Source: Aphrocallistes beatrix (lineage: Eukaryota > Porifera > Hexactinellida > Sceptrulophora > Aphrocallistidae). From it: a stretch of DNA of 64,000 nt. The stretch is taken from positions 186,001-250,000 of the forward strand of contig OY725500.1 in assembly GCA_963281255.1 (NCBI GenBank). The letters run 5' to 3'. Below the pieces are notes generated by a model that was not told the DNA's origin, did not search any database, and saw nothing but the letters and a program-made list of their open reading frames with translations. A program made the translations under genes and the position numbers. This document shows positions 20,121 to 32,600 of the stretch, one piece after another (the stretch's first letter is position 1; every line of letters starts with the position of its first letter).

Positions 20121-23100
20121 ATGGCCACTTCTCGAGTGGAGGCGATGGAGATAGACGACTCTCTCTACAGCAGACAGAGATATGTCCTAGGAGACACTGC
20201 CATGCGTAAGATGGCCCAGTCCCGTGTCTTCCTGTCTGGTCTGGATGGCTTAGGTGTCGAGGTGGCTAAGAATATCGTTCTAGCAGGTGTGAAGGAGTTG
20301 GTGGTGCATGATGAGGAGCTAGTTACCGTTTCTGACTTTGGAACGCAGTTTTTTTTGAGAGAGTCTGACATTGGAAAGAATCGAGCTGAAGTGTCGAGTC
20401 CTCGATTGGCTGAACTGAACCCATACGTGAGTGTGAAGGTGTTAAGTTCTCATTTGTGGCAGGATTTGTCCATTCTTGACACCTTTACTTGTGTGATCTT
20501 TGTGAACTGTCTTTCTCTTGATTTGCTGGAATCAGCCAATCAGCGTTGTCGCAATGCTTCGCCTGAAATTTGTTTCATTTCGACGAGTTCGATCGGAGTT
20601 TTCGCGTCCGTTTTCAATGATTTCGGAGAGAAGTTTGAAGTGGTGGACAAGAATGGAGAAGAGCCAGCTGAGTTCTTCGTTGGAGAAGTGACACAGGAAG
20701 AAAATGGAAAGGTGTGAGTTTATAAATTACTAGTATTTTGTGATTATTTAGATTTGTATTTGTTTTATGTCCAGATTTTTAAAAATCGACATAAAGTCTT
20801 TTTTTGAGCAACAAATTTCAAACTTTCTTTTTTGCCAAACCTGTGTAACCAATTTGGGAGATTAGTGAGATTTGAGGTGCTAAAAAACGGAGGAGTGTGA
20901 GTTTATATGTTTAATTCAAACTAACATTTTATGTAGCGAGTCGAACTATTTACAAAAAGTCCATTTTTTCGGCGATGAGCTTCTCAACCTTTTTTCTTTA
21001 CCCAAACTTCCACAATCCTCCTTTGCTTTAGATGAAGAATTAGAGAAATCTTTCCCAAAACAAGGCTTTTTTGGAAATTTTCCGGTGGGGAGGTTAGAGC
21101 GGTTTCTATTAACACTTATTCTAAAAATACAATTTGTCCCTCTTCATTTTTTGAAAATTTCCAAGTGGTAGAGGTCACAGCAGTTTCTCTTAAAATACTT
21201 ATCCAAAAATACAATTTATTCCTTCCCATATTCCAAAAATATTTCACTGAAATCCATCTCTAACTCTGAATATTTGTAACTTCTCTCCAATCATTTCTGT
21301 TCTTTCAGGTTACGTGCATTGAGAATGAGCTGCATGGTTTGGAGAATGGAGATTTTGTGAGGTTTAAGGAGGTGGAAGGAATGACACAGTTGAACAGTGG
21401 AGAGTTTAAAGCGACAGTTTTTTCACCCAAACAGTTCTCAATCGGAGACACGAGAACATTCTCTAAATACACGACTGGTTAGTTACTCAAACAGCTGTTT
21501 GAACACACATACATATTTATGAATTATCTCTACTACCCCAATACTCTCAGCCAAATGGAGACACATTTTCACACCTTTCATTTGTCCATTTCAAATTGAG
21601 ATTTGATTTTAATTTGATTATTTTAACTGTGGATGTATATTTATATTTTGTTTCATTTTGTAAACAAAATTCATTTAAAATGCAGAATTCATTGATATAT
21701 TGTTTGTTTGATCTGTCAGTACATATTTTAGGCGGTATCTGTTGTCAAGTGAAGAAGCCAATCAATCTCTCCTTCAAACCACTTCACACTCAGCTGTTCA
21801 ATCCTACCTTACTCACATGCGACCTCGGGAAGATGGAAGCACCACCTCAAAACCACCTTGCATACATAACTCTCTTACACTTCGTTGCTAAGGAGAAACG
21901 GAAACCTCGTCCTCGTGACCAATCAGATCTACAGGTTAGTCTGAATAGAAACTTGTGTTTTTCACTCTGAATTTCTCTCTAATCTGATTGGCTAATTCTC
22001 ACAGACTCTGCTACAGCTGTCAGAGAGTTTGGTGTCCAAGTTTGAAAGTGGATTGGTCGACAAACCAGATGGTGACGTCATCAGAGATCTCGCTGACACC
22101 AGCGTAGGAACTCTACAGCCACTTTGTGCCACTATGGGTGGCATAGTGGCACAGGAGGCACTGATCGCTCTGACCAATAAATTCACACCTATTGAGCAGT
22201 GGATACACCTAGATGCCAGGGAGGTTATCCCTAGAGACGATATCGGCGCAGAGGAATTCAATGTGAAGGGAGACAGATATGATCCTCTAAGAATCTGCAT
22301 TGGTAGCTACCTTATTTGTAACTATTTATAGCTACTACAAGTCTAAATTTAGAAGTTACTCTATTTAGGTAACAGTCTGCTTGAGAAGTTGAAAGGTGTG
22401 AACTCGTTCATGGTGGGATGTGGCGCGATTGGTTGTGAGATGATTAAGAACGTTGCTCTCCTGGGAATGTGCACTAAGGGCAGATTCGTAGTCACAGACA
22501 ATGACTTGATTGAGAAATCCAACTTGAACAGACAATTCCTTTTCAGGTAACTCCTAGCTCATCTCTCTATCGAAACATTTAAATATTTGCATAGCCTACT
22601 CTAATAATGCCTCACTGTAGAGTGAAAATTATGGACTAGGGATGAAGTAGTAGCCGAATGGATTAATACACGATTACCCTAAAATCGTTAACCATGCAGA
22701 ATAGGCATTAAGAATGTATTACCAGCATATATAAACATGGTATCAAAGTACATATATCCGTTGTCAAAATTTCGATTAGTCATCATATCATTGCGAAACA
22801 GGTCATTCTAAGGATAATTTTAGCTATATTCTAAGCTGTTTTAACCCTATTTCTAAATGGTATCAAGGTGTGATTTTTGTGTAGAACCAAGATTAGTACA
22901 AGGTGTTTTGAAAAATTTAGAATTTTTCAATGGAATGTTGTTACATTCCTGCGTTGCTATGGTAAAGCATTTTGGTCAGTTTGGGCCATATCCTGTAAAC
23001 TGGAGTAACTAGATCTTCAAATTTCGTGTTTGATAAATAGGAAGTAGCCAATTGCCTCTCAAATACGATCAAATTTGAAGACCTTTTCTTACAGTTTGCA

Positions 23101-26100
23101 GGATATGGCCCAAACTGACAAAAATGCTTTACCATAGCAACGCAGGAATGTAACAACATTCCATTGAAAAATTCTAAATTTTTCAAATCAACTCGTACTA
23201 ATCTTGGTTCTACACAGAAATCACACCTTGATACCATTTAGAAATAGGATCAAAACAGCTTAGAAAATCGCTAAAATTATCCTTAGAATGACCTGTTTCG
23301 CAATGATATGATGACTAATCGAAATTTTGACAACGGATATGTGTACTTTGATGCCATGTTTATATATGCTGGTAATGCACTCTTAATGCCTATTCTTCAT
23401 GGTTAACGATTTTAGGCTAATCGTGTATTAATCCATTCGGCTACTACTTCATCCTTGGTTATTTTACTGTGAGGCATTATTAGAGTAGGCTATGATATAT
23501 GTTGTCTTTGTCGTTGCTATCTTGTTCCAAAAATATCAACACATAATGGAACTATGACGTCATCGTCACCTTTTTATAATTTGTACGTTTGTTTTCTAAT
23601 AAAATTCTAAACAATTGGTCACAACCTACTGCATTCAAGTCCTCACAGTAACTTGCGGATTTGGGACTAGGGATGCGGTAGAAGATGGTTGAACAAATAC
23701 ATGAGCTGACTTAAATCACTAACAAAGCACAATAGAGCTTAGGAATGTATTACTAGCATATATAAATATGGTATTGTTTGACCCCAACTCACCAGAACAC
23801 TTTTCCATAGCAACACTGGAATGTAGCGATATTCCATGAACAAATTCAAAATTTTCCTTACTAATCCATTCACATCTCAGTTCTATTCAAAAACTTTATA
23901 ATGAAAACACTTGGAAGTTCCCTTAAACGACCTTTGAAAATCACCAAATTTGTCACAAATATAACCTATTGCACAACCATATGGTGACTAATCTAAATTT
24001 TAACAACGGATGTCGGCCATATTTATATATGCTGGTAATACATTCCTAAGCTCTATTGTGCTTTGTTAATGATTTAACGCAGCTCATGTATTTCTTCAAC
24101 CATCTTCTACCGCATCCCTAGTCCCGAATCCTCAAGTAACTGTGAGGCCTTATATGCAGTAGGCTATGATTATAGCTAAGTCAATGCATGTAAGCAAGTT
24201 AGAATACACTCTAACTTGAAAATGAATTAAAATGTTCAAAACTCAATAAGGGTGTATATTATACACATGTCCTATGAGTCACTTAATGGAACTGCACTTA
24301 GTCGGTCGATTGACGTTATTTTCTCCGTTCAGAAACAGACACATAACTCAACCCAAGTCCACCACCGCCAGCCAATCAGCTGTGGAGATAAACCGCGAGC
24401 TAAAGATAGAAGCGCACCTGAACAAAGTAGGCCCTCTGACAGAGCAGACTCACTACACAGACGACTTCTTCTTGAGTCAGGACATCGTGATCAACGCTCT
24501 GGACAACGTGGAGACCAGGATGTACATGGACACCAGGTGTGTAACCAATCAGAAGCCTCTCTTGGAATCAGGTGAAGGTTTTAATTTGCAATTAAAGCTA
24601 AAACACTTAGAAGTGCCCTGTAACGGCCTCTGAAAATCACTAAATTTGTCCCATATAGTATAATTTATTGCGCAATATATCAGGACTAATCTAAATAATA
24701 TTAACAATGGATGTGGGTACTTTGATATCATATTCACATATGATGGTAATCATTCCGAAGCTCTATTCTGCGTCGTTAATGATTTTAGGCAGATAATGTA
24801 TTAGTTCACCATCTTCGACCGCATCCGTGGTCCATTTTTGAGAATTAGATGGCAGGCCTTATATACAGAGTGCTGTGGCTTAGTTTATCTAAATTTTTCG
24901 ATGTTTATCTAAAAAAGTCAAAAGCTTTTATATGCATATTTCTATTTATAGGTACAATGGGTGCCAAAGGGCACGTTCAGGTAATTGTCCCCTTCCAGAC
25001 AGAGTCGTACATGAGCCAAGCAGACCCCCCAGAGAGAGGAATCCCCTACTGCACCATGAAGTCCTTCCCTGCCACCATAGAGCACTGCATACTATGGTCA
25101 CGTGACAAATTCGAGACTTTATTCGTGCAGAAACCCCAAATGTTCTCCCAATTTTGGCAAGAAAATTCTAATCCTACAAGGGTGCTAGCTAAAATGCAGC
25201 AAGGAAACTTGCCAGAAAATTGTGTCACTTCTGTCAAGATTCTGGAAAGAAAAGTGGCTAACTTTAAGGAATGTGTCGGGCAGGCGCGAGGGAAGTTTGA
25301 GAAATATTTCAACCACAAAGCGCGGGATTTGATTCATGCCTTTCCTGACGGACACAAAAACTCAGATGGCACACCCTTCTGGACAATCCCCAAGCGGAAA
25401 CCAGACACAATCGTATTTGATTCTAAAAATAGCCTCCACATTGAGTTTGTAGTTGCATGTGCGAGATTGTTGGCATTCCGTTGCGGTATCCAGGTAACGG
25501 ACAAGGAATGTGAGCTAGGCGCTATTATGCCCATTATAGAGAATTCACCAGTTCCAAAATGGAAGAGAAGTAACAAAAAAATCGAAACCGACGAGAACAA
25601 GACCAAGGATCAAACTGAACCCGTCCTTAGCGACACAAACGCTATTGAGGAATGTATACACTATTTGACCCGCTTAACCAGTTCTGGTTCGGCGCCTATT
25701 CCCAAAAATCAGCTGATCATGCAGCCGAATAAGTTTGAGAAAGATGACGATTCTAACTTCCATATTAACTTCATAGCTGCTGCTTCGAATCTACGCGCCA
25801 AAATGTATTCCATCGAGACAGCTGATAGGCTCAAAATCAAGAAAATCGCTGGTCGCATTGTCCCTGCCATCGCGACAACTACGGCTGCCATTTCCGGTCT
25901 AGTGGCGCTCGAACTTATAAAAATAGTAAAAAAGTGCAAACTCGAAGAGTTTCGGAATTGTTTTATGTCACTGGCTGTGCCAACCATTCTATTTTCAGAA
26001 CCAGGGCCTGCCACCAAAACAGAAGTGTGTCCTGGGGTGTCGATTACCCTCTGGGACAAATGGGAGGTGAAAGGGAGCCCAAATTTCACTGTGAAAGAAT

Positions 26101-26330
26101 TCATCAAGGAAATTGATACTCGATTTCAGATCAAGCCAACCGCCATTGTACAAGGTGTGAAGATGGTTTATGTGCCAATAATGCCCGGACACACCAAACG
26201 CCTCAACCAGCCCATTTCTAAATATATCACACCCAATGAAAGCGAGAACTATGTCGACCTCGTTGTCACCTTTGAAGATGGAGCAGGAGAAGAGATAAAT
26301 GGACCCCCTATTAGGTATTTCCCCGCGTGA
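20121..26330 (+). CDS. UBA6: UBA6, ubiquitin/FAT10-type E1 activating enzyme
   Basis: Exons 20121-20711, 21309-21477, 21732-21934, 22005-22302, 22369-22546, 24333-24571 and 24952-26330 join in frame to 1018 aa (human UBA6 is about 1050). The protein begins [20 protein letters not shown]; the N-terminal pseudo-adenylation half follows. Exon 5 holds the ATP-binding [11 protein letters not shown] and the [13 protein letters not shown] motif. The catalytic cysteine is in [11 protein letters not shown] (Cys593). [14 protein letters not shown] and [14 protein letters not shown] are closer to UBA6 than UBA1 as I know them. The last exon is long and ends with the ubiquitin-fold domain ([23 protein letters not shown]). 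It activates ubiquitin with ATP and passes it to E2s. Introns 5 and 6 carry long foldback elements. It is the only complete copy here. Confidence 0.93.
22591..23493. mobile_element. Long foldback element in UBA6 intron 5 (about 900 bp palindrome)
   Basis: The left half from ATAGCCTACTCTAATAATGC is the reverse complement of the right half ending GCATTATTAGAGTAGGCTAT; arms of about 400 bp meet near 23040. Similarity of the arms is very high by eye, so RNA from this intron could form a long hairpin. A diverged relative follows at 23621-24169. Confidence 0.85.
23621..24169. mobile_element. Second foldback element in UBA6 intron 5
   Basis: Inverted arms with CCTACTGCA..CAAGTCCTCACAG at the left and CTGTGAGGCCTTATATGCAG at the right. 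It shares words with the 22591 element (GACTAGGGATG, TATATAAATATGGTAT), so it is an older family member. Confidence 0.8.
24575..24890. mobile_element. Half foldback element in UBA6 intron 6
   Basis: Contains only the right-arm type sequence (AAAATCACTAAATTTGTC, ACCATCTTCGACCGCATCC, GGCCTTATATACAG). Its partner arm is missing. Third member of the family within this one gene. Confidence 0.7.
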
Positions 26331-27128
26331 AATGGTAGAATTGTGTCGCAGTAGTTAGTTAGAGTTTGTAGACATTTTGAAGTGAAACTGAAAGTAGGAT
26401 TAGTTTATTTTGAAGGTGTCAATTATACTATCGTTTAACCAGTTCCTTTCTGTTACACAACCCACAAATGACCTGGGAGCCATTCTATTTATAGGATGGG
26501 ACCCACGTTTCTAAGGTTTCCCCACCCAAAATGACAACCGGAAATGAGTTAGCAATATCCATAGTCCATTTATTAATAACACCTGAAAGGCGGAACTTTC
26601 GTCTCAGGAAATTTGGTCTCTTGGAAATCTCGTACCTGGAATTTTCGTATCAAAATGTTTCTTTTCAAGTAAAAAAAATCTTCACGGCCACTTATATTTC
26701 TTAAGATAACAATCATATAGGCGTTGCATTCGAATAATTTTTGATTTGTTTAAAATGCAGCCGCACAATCTTGATTAAAATACACAAACTAACCCACAAC
26801 CTAAAGATTAAAATACACAAACTAACCCACAACCTATCGTCTACGTAATTCGATGTAGAACTATAGGGGGGTATGGCCATCCGCGAGGAAATTTTGTCCT
26901 AGCCACACCCACTTTTAGACCTTGGCTACATTTGTTGTTCTCTGGTCATGTCAGTTATGTATCCCCACGCTTTTAAATAGAATCTGACAGAGATCGAACC
27001 AATATTTCCAGTCGTTTCACATCTCATGTAGTTTCAGCATTAGTATCTTTGACCCGAAGAAAATCCCTAGTCCAGAATCCCAGAATATCCATATATGGAG
27101 AAGATTCGGTTAATACACTCAATAGACA
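26331..27128. other. UBA6 3' flank, with a tandem 33-bp repeat
   Basis: A direct duplication (GATTAAAATACACAAACTAA.. twice) lies at about 26772-26837. No gene or complete transposon seen elsewhere in this stretch. Confidence 0.55.
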
Positions 27129-27474
27129 TTACTCGGACAAAAGTATTCGACCACCACGAAAACTTACATACAAATAGTATTAAATTAGATATTTTTAAAA
27201 TAAGGGAACATGTCCCTAAACAGTATAAAATACTCTATTTTAGTTCAAATTCGTAATCTACATATTCTAATTACTCATAATTGAGAGTTTCAACTCAATT
27301 ACTTATTCTTATGTAGAAAATTATCAGCCTCTGCCACTTTGTGTCACTAAACGCCATCATATATAATGGCTGTGACTTGGGACAAGTAGCATCAAGTATC
27401 AAATGTTGATATTTATTAACTTGGGAGTTAGCAATCAAGCTGAGGCTATCAATTATGAGTAATTAGAGTGTGTA

Positions 27475-27796
27475 CAGGGTGCGTCAAAAGTTCTGCAACA
27501 AATTTTGTTGGTGTATTATACTTACACAAGTGAGTCTAACATCTGACATTTCGTTTTTCTCTAAAATTATATGGATTATTTTAATAATTTTGCAATCCAA
27601 TCGCCTGTCTTACCAAATATATTTGCTAAGGTGTATCATAAATGTTTGTGTGTCTTTTGTGTAATTAATAGTGCTCATTTCTAAACTAGAAGAGTGCTAG
27701 ATTCCATAGATGCAAACCGATTTAAAGTTAAACTAAATTATCTTGGTCAAATCAATTAAGTAAAATTTAATGTTGCAGAACTTCTGGCGCACCCTG
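27475..27796. mobile_element. MITE with CAGGGTGCG ends, nested
   Basis: Ends CAGGGTGCGTCAAAAGTTC and reverse CAGGGTGCGCCAGAAGTTC, flanked by TA duplications at 27473-27474 and 27797-27798. Inserted in the right arm of the 27132-28113 foldback; the left arm shows the uninterrupted target. Confidence 0.88.
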
Positions 27797-27883
27797 TAGT
27801 TTACGAATTTGAAATAAAAAAAATAGAGTATTCCTTACAGTTTGAGAACATATTCCTTTATGAATAGACCCACTTTAACACTA

Positions 27884-28068
27884 CAGTCAGGGTCGCTTGT
27901 TGTGAACCACCAGGGGACCAAAAAATCAGTTCATACTAGAGATACTTCATATTAAGCAAACTTTATTCAATACAAATCCTATCTAAAAAATGAAATTGGG
28001 ACCAGGAGGTTAGTTCATAATAAACGAATGTTCATATTAAGCGGGTTCATAATAAGCGACCCTGACTG
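27884..28068. mobile_element. MITE, CAGTCAGGGTCGCTT family, copy B, nested
   Basis: 185 bp, ends CAGTCAGGGTCGCTTGTTG and reverse CAGTCAGGGTCGCTTATTA, TA at both sides. Second insertion in the same foldback arm. Related to 7304-7487. Confidence 0.88.
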
Positions 28069-28538
28069 TATTTGTATGGCAGTTTCTGTGGTGGTCGAAT
28101 ACTTTTGTCCGGGTACTGTACATTATGGAGTGGACAGACCGCACAGACACTAGAGGGTGAGGAGTTTTCTAAACCAGCTCTTACCTCAGCTTAAATTAGT
28201 ACTGAATGGAAGACATTCTGGCACTACCTCACTAAACAACCTAAGGAAGATATGGGAGTAAACTGCATGAACTGGTGACCAGTGACATGCTGAAAATGCA
28301 ATTGAATTATCAACCGTGAATTATTAATAGTAACAACCAAAATTAGAATCGGTGTCTGTGACTAAAATTAGTTCTATATTGAAAGTAAATCAAATAATGT
28401 ATCTAAAATTATAAAACTGAAATTGTAACAAAAGAAGAAAGACACAACAATTCCATATTCACAGTCTCTTAACCACTTCACACTTTCACTTCCAATACCA
28501 CTTCTCATTCAATACTCATACAACCAGATCTCAACTCA

Positions 28539-28546
28539 TATAAATA
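28539..28546 (+). promoter_or_regulatory. TATA box of NHL4
   Basis: TATAAATA about 55 bases before the NHL4 ATG, within a block nearly identical in NHL5 (TATAAATA at 33609-33616). Confidence 0.6.
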
Positions 28547-28597
28547 CATCTCTTCAACTTGTGTTCTATTAACAAAACGACACAATCCTAACACGAA

Positions 28598-29776
28598 ATG
28601 GCGACAAGATTCCCACAAATAAATCCGACCAACATTCCACTGGACACATTTTCAAGAGTGGAACAAGAAATCCGAACATACTTCGACACCATTATCAGTG
28701 CAGTGACCGTCAGAAGAGATGAGCTGCTCCAGCAACTCAACGATCTGAAGCAGGACTACCTGAGCAAGGAAGATCTGAGGAAGAAACAGGTCCAAGAGTT
28801 GGAAAAGATGATCGAACAGCTTGAAGGTATAAGTGTCCATCAAAATCCAAATTTGAAATTCCACGAAGAAAATATTGACAGAACAAAAGAAGAAATGAAA
28901 AAGGTTGAACAACCAACTCCCATCCCTGTCCCTCACTTCAGCTCAGAAGATCTCCAATCTCTCCTGCAACAGCTGGAGAGGATAGGAACTGTTCAGGAAG
29001 TGAGAAGACTCTACTTTGACAAACTGGAACCTGTCAAGAGTATCGGCAAGGAAGGAAACAAGAATGGAGAGTTCTATTTTCCTCGTGGTATCAGAGTAGA
29101 GGGAGAGAAGATCTATGTCTGTGATACTATCAACAAGAGAGTCCAAGTATTCTCCAATGACAGTAAATTCATAACAGAATTCGGTAAGGGACAGCTAGTT
29201 AATCCGTATGACATAGCACTGTATGATAAATGGGCGTTTGTAAGCGATTGGAATTTAAATACAGTCCTAAGGTTCCAAATATCTAATTTTAAGTTTATGA
29301 ATAAGAGTGTAGAAGGAGTGCTTAGTGGCCCTAGAGGTCTAACAGTGGATAGGAATGAAGTGTTAGTTGCAAATTATTATAATCACAGAATAGCAGTTCT
29401 AAATTTAGATTTACACTATTTAAGAGAGATAGGAAAAGGAATGCTTAAATCTCCATATGATATACAAACTGATTCAAACAAAATATTTGTAGTCGATGAA
29501 AATAGCTCTCAGAATGTGCATGTATTCTCTAAATCAGCTGATCTGTTGTACAGTATGATAAGTGTGAAAACTGGATATCTAAATACTATGTTTATATGTT
29601 TAGACCAGTTTAGTAATGTTATAATTAGCAATGAAGAAGATAACTCAATACAAATATTTACGTCAAAAGGACAGTTAATACATTCCATTAAGTGTGGAGG
29701 ACGTCCCAGAGGAATAGCAGTAACTAATGATAATGCTATTGTGTGTGTTGTTGATGATTCAGTTGAATTCTATTAA
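28598..29776 (+). CDS. NHL4: coiled-coil/NHL-repeat propeller protein, second subfamily
   Basis: Single exon, 392 aa, starting MATRFPQINPTNIPL. Residues about 15-110 form a charged coiled coil. A proline-rich linker (TPIPVPHFSSEDL) precedes NHL blades from about 145 (SIGKEGNKNGEFYFPRGI, KIYVCDTINKRVQVFSND, GLTVDRNEVLVANYYNHRIAV). No RING or B-box. It is the tandem paralog of NHL5 (33670-34872) and a distant relative of NHL1-3. Its 3' flank (29880-30140) contains a duplicate of the DNA that lies just upstream of the DNMBP-like gene. Partner and function unknown. Confidence 0.85.
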   Translation: MATRFPQINPTNIPLDTFSRVEQEIRTYFDTIISAVTVRRDELLQQLNDLKQDYLSKEDLRKKQVQELEKMIEQLEGISVHQNPNLKFHEENIDRTKEEMKKVEQPTPIPVPHFSSEDLQSLLQQLERIGTVQEVRRLYFDKLEPVKSIGKEGNKNGEFYFPRGIRVEGEKIYVCDTINKRVQVFSNDSKFITEFGKGQLVNPYDIALYDKWAFVSDWNLNTVLRFQISNFKFMNKSVEGVLSGPRGLTVDRNEVLVANYYNHRIAVLNLDLHYLREIGKGMLKSPYDIQTDSNKIFVVDENSSQNVHVFSKSADLLYSMISVKTGYLNTMFICLDQFSNVIISNEEDNSIQIFTSKGQLIHSIKCGGRPRGIAVTNDNAIVCVVDDSVEFY

Positions 29777-29879
29777 TATTGATATAAAGTTTGTATATTT
29801 CTTATATTTTCTTCTCATTTTGTTATTATTATTGTTTGTGATTGTCAATTAAACTATTTATTACATATTTTCCACTTCT

Positions 29880-30140
29880 TTTCATAAACACTTTTGTCTT
29901 GAGAGAGTTTGGGATGGTAGATTGCTGTATTTGAATAGTTTCCTATTCTCACTCATATCACACATAAGTACTCACTATTCCAGTTAACAGCTGAGATTCA
30001 TTCTAATACTGATGTGTCGTCCTTGTACGATCAGTCCATATAAGGAATACAGGAACATGGACTGGGAGATGATTGGTCAGACTTGGAGTTAGAACTCACA
30101 ATTGATTGGACCTTTTCGGGTAATATTCCGAATTTTTGGG
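29880..30140 (+). repeat. Duplicate of the DNMBP 5' flank (copy at 34975-35235)
   Basis: About 250 bp nearly identical to the DNA between NHL5 and DNMBP, including the CArG-like box. It ends before any DNMBP coding sequence. It defines the 3' limit of the NHL4/NHL5 duplication. Confidence 0.85.
30036..30045 (+). promoter_or_regulatory. CArG-like box, duplicated copy
   Basis: CCATATAAGG fits the serum response factor consensus CC(A/T)6GG exactly. The original lies at 35131-35140 before DNMBP. Confidence 0.4.
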
Positions 30141-30785
30141 AGATCCACCACCTTTTGTATTATGAATAGGGGTTTTTAAGGGCGATCGTGGTGTAAAAAT
30201 TTCACTAAGAATTTTGGGAGTTATGCCAGGATTTGAGTCGGCCGCTGCAGCGTGGACAATATTTATTTTTTTTTTCGGTTGTTACACCGTGATTAGGCTG
30301 AATTTTGAATTTGAGACGCTGGTCTCAAATTCAAAATAATCCCTGATTATGAGTAACCGAAAACGATATTTTCTCAAACCATATCCATGAAATGTTGAGT
30401 TAATCAAATCTTGGTTTAGTATTTATTCCATTGACGAACAAAACTATGAATATTCTTGGGGGAAATTCTTTAAATTTTCTGATAGAAATTTACCACATTT
30501 ATCAGAATTTGGCAAAAAAGTATTATACGCGTAGTATTTGTGGTAGTTCGACTTCTCATCAATCAACAGTGTAGGCATGGTGATACGTATAAGTAGCGAA
30601 CGGCTCTACCCAGAGTCACGTTCCCGTAGTACACAACTGAACTTAACTGCATTTTCTAACTTTGTATACGTGTTTTGATTACATATGGTGATTATACTAA
30701 TTCAATTAGTATCGTATTCTCGCAACATAAAATACAATTAGTTATCACAGAGAATGGTGGTACCATGTAGCATGTCAATTCCTCA
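30140..30785. other. Intergenic region between NHL4 and the Gypsy remnant
   Basis: An inverted pair (TTTTTTTCGGTTGTTACACC.. / ..GAGTAACCGAAAA) near 30265-30365 with GAATTTGAGAC/GTCTCAAATTC at its centre forms a small foldback. The rest shows nothing recognisable; part may be a decayed LTR. Confidence 0.45.
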
Positions 30786-32600
30786 TTGGCTGAGGGTCAA
30801 CGGTTGAGGAATGGCAACCGAGATTCTAGGCAGCAACCAGCGGCCTGTGACAGCATCAGAGAGAAAGCAGGGATCCAGATGCTCCCTTCGTTCTTAGTAC
30901 GTCACGAGTACGAACGAGCTGTTGTACATGAAGCGATTAAAGAAGAAACCATGGATGCAGCGTTTGAGTTACTTCAGCTCAACCTCGACCCTGAAATGGA
31001 CATGAATAGCACAGCGTAACGATACAGGAATATGGTATGGTGTGTGGGTGAGCGAATTGATGATTTCGTTACGAGATTGTGGATAGAGACTAAGCATTCA
31101 CGACATACAACCAAACAGATGTGTGTGACGGTAGTAACACAGTTGCAGGAAGAGTTTCGCACAACCGTAAAAGCGTGGATAAACAGGAAGGGAAAGGAAG
31201 CAATCACAGAGAAAGCAACCAGAGAATTTATAATGCTAATTCAGGACACATTGAAACAGAAGGGACTGCATCTAGACTATGGAGCACGAATAGCAGAGAA
31301 AACCTCGACTAAACGGAATAAGCAGAAACTTCAGAAGTAGAGCTTAGTAGTGAAGCTCCGAAAATGGTGAAACAAACGAAACTGTGCACAGTATTCCAGT
31401 GGAAAAGAGGAGTAAGTCCCGCTGGGAAGCAGGGACAAGAGGAACAGCTAAGGACGAAGTCAAGGGTGTTTCACATTCAGAAGAAACGGACACACCTGGA
31501 GATTTTGTCCAGAGATATCTGTGGAATTTGCGGTAGCAAAGCACACGACGCGGTTCAATGTGGAAGTAAGAAAGCCAATTGACCCAAATAAGCGAGTAGA
31601 GTACTAGGAACGGTAGAGACTACAGACGATGAGAAATCAATAACGATTAACCTAAGAGTGGAAACCATTGCAGCTATTCTGGATACGGAGCCAAACCGTC
31701 TGTAATGGATATGAGTACGTAGAGAGGATAGGACTTGGAGATGCTTTAGTTCCTGTCTAAAGCCAGGTGTATGGGATTTGTAATGCAACAGTGGCGGTTA
31801 AGGGTTATGTTGAAGTCTCAATAGAGACGCCAGCAGATCAACCGACACGTAACAGGATATAAGTCTTACAAGAGTGCGAGTCTACCCTCCTTTTGGGATG
31901 GCAGTTTCTACAGAAGTTGGAACGGGTGACATTCTTTTGGACGAAGGAATGGTTGCTTGGACAAGTCAAAGCTATTGTCTACCGTATCGTGAGGAGATTT
32001 GTTACTCAGAGTCCAAGTAGTGTTGAAACTGAAGCAGAAACACGGAGTGTTGTGTCTAACCAAATCCTAAACTAAGCAGAACAACGACAGCTTACTGTCC
32101 TCCTAGAAGAGTTCAGTCACGTCTTCAGTGAGCGACCAGGAAGAACCGGAAACTGCAAACGCATGATAGATACCGAGGCTGCGGTCCTGTTAAAGTAAGA
32201 CCCATAGACTACCTCCGTGATGTGAAGAAGAGATTGATACACAGCTGGGTGGAATGTTGTCCAGAACATATGTCTCCCCTCTGTTATCCCTGGTCCAGCA
32301 ATGTGGTTTTAGTGGCAAAGAAAGACAGCCGACAGCGTTTTGCTATTGATTACAGACGCCTCAATGATGTCACTAAGCAAGACGCCTATAGCATCCAAAC
32401 ATCCAATCCATCCTAGACTAGCTGCTTGGTAGTCAGTGCTTTTCAGTTATCGCATACCTCCGCGTACTGGTGTGTGTCTGTCTCGGAAACTGACATTGAG
32501 AAAACTGCATTCAATACGCCGCGGGGGTTACACGAGATGTTAGTCTTGTCTTTTGATTGGTTAATTCACAGGCGACTTTTCAGCGCCTGATGGACACAAC
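30786..32600 (+). mobile_element. Ty3/Gypsy gag-pol remnant between NHL4 and NHL5
   Basis: Broken frames in gag-pol order. Gag-like helices run from 30786 to 31340. A CCHC zinc knuckle (CGICGSKAHDAVQC, spacing CX2CX4HX4C) lies at about 31520-31563. A reverse transcriptase piece with WSSNVVLVAKKDSRQRFAID and YRRLNDVTKQDAY lies at about 32295-32390. Multiple stops and shifts. No LTR pair found. It lies between the two halves of the NHL4/NHL5 duplication. Confidence 0.8.

Larger units (their letters stand above)
27132..28113. mobile_element. Tc1-type foldback MITE with two nested elements
   Basis: Ends CTCGGACAAAAGTATTCGACC and reverse CCCGGACAAAAGTATTCGACC, flanked by TA. Its right arm is broken by elements at 27475-27796 and 27884-28068. 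The centre carries TGCCACTTTGTGTCACT, shared with the DNMBP intron elements at 43531 and 43973. Confidence 0.85.

Noticed and set aside
24849..24951. Upstream part of the long frame that contains UBA6 exon 7
   Set aside because: It is intron: the frame crosses the acceptor at 24951, and E1 similarity starts at GTMGAKGH.
30540..30785. LTR of the Gypsy remnant
   Set aside because: No matching second copy or clear TG..CA ends were found.
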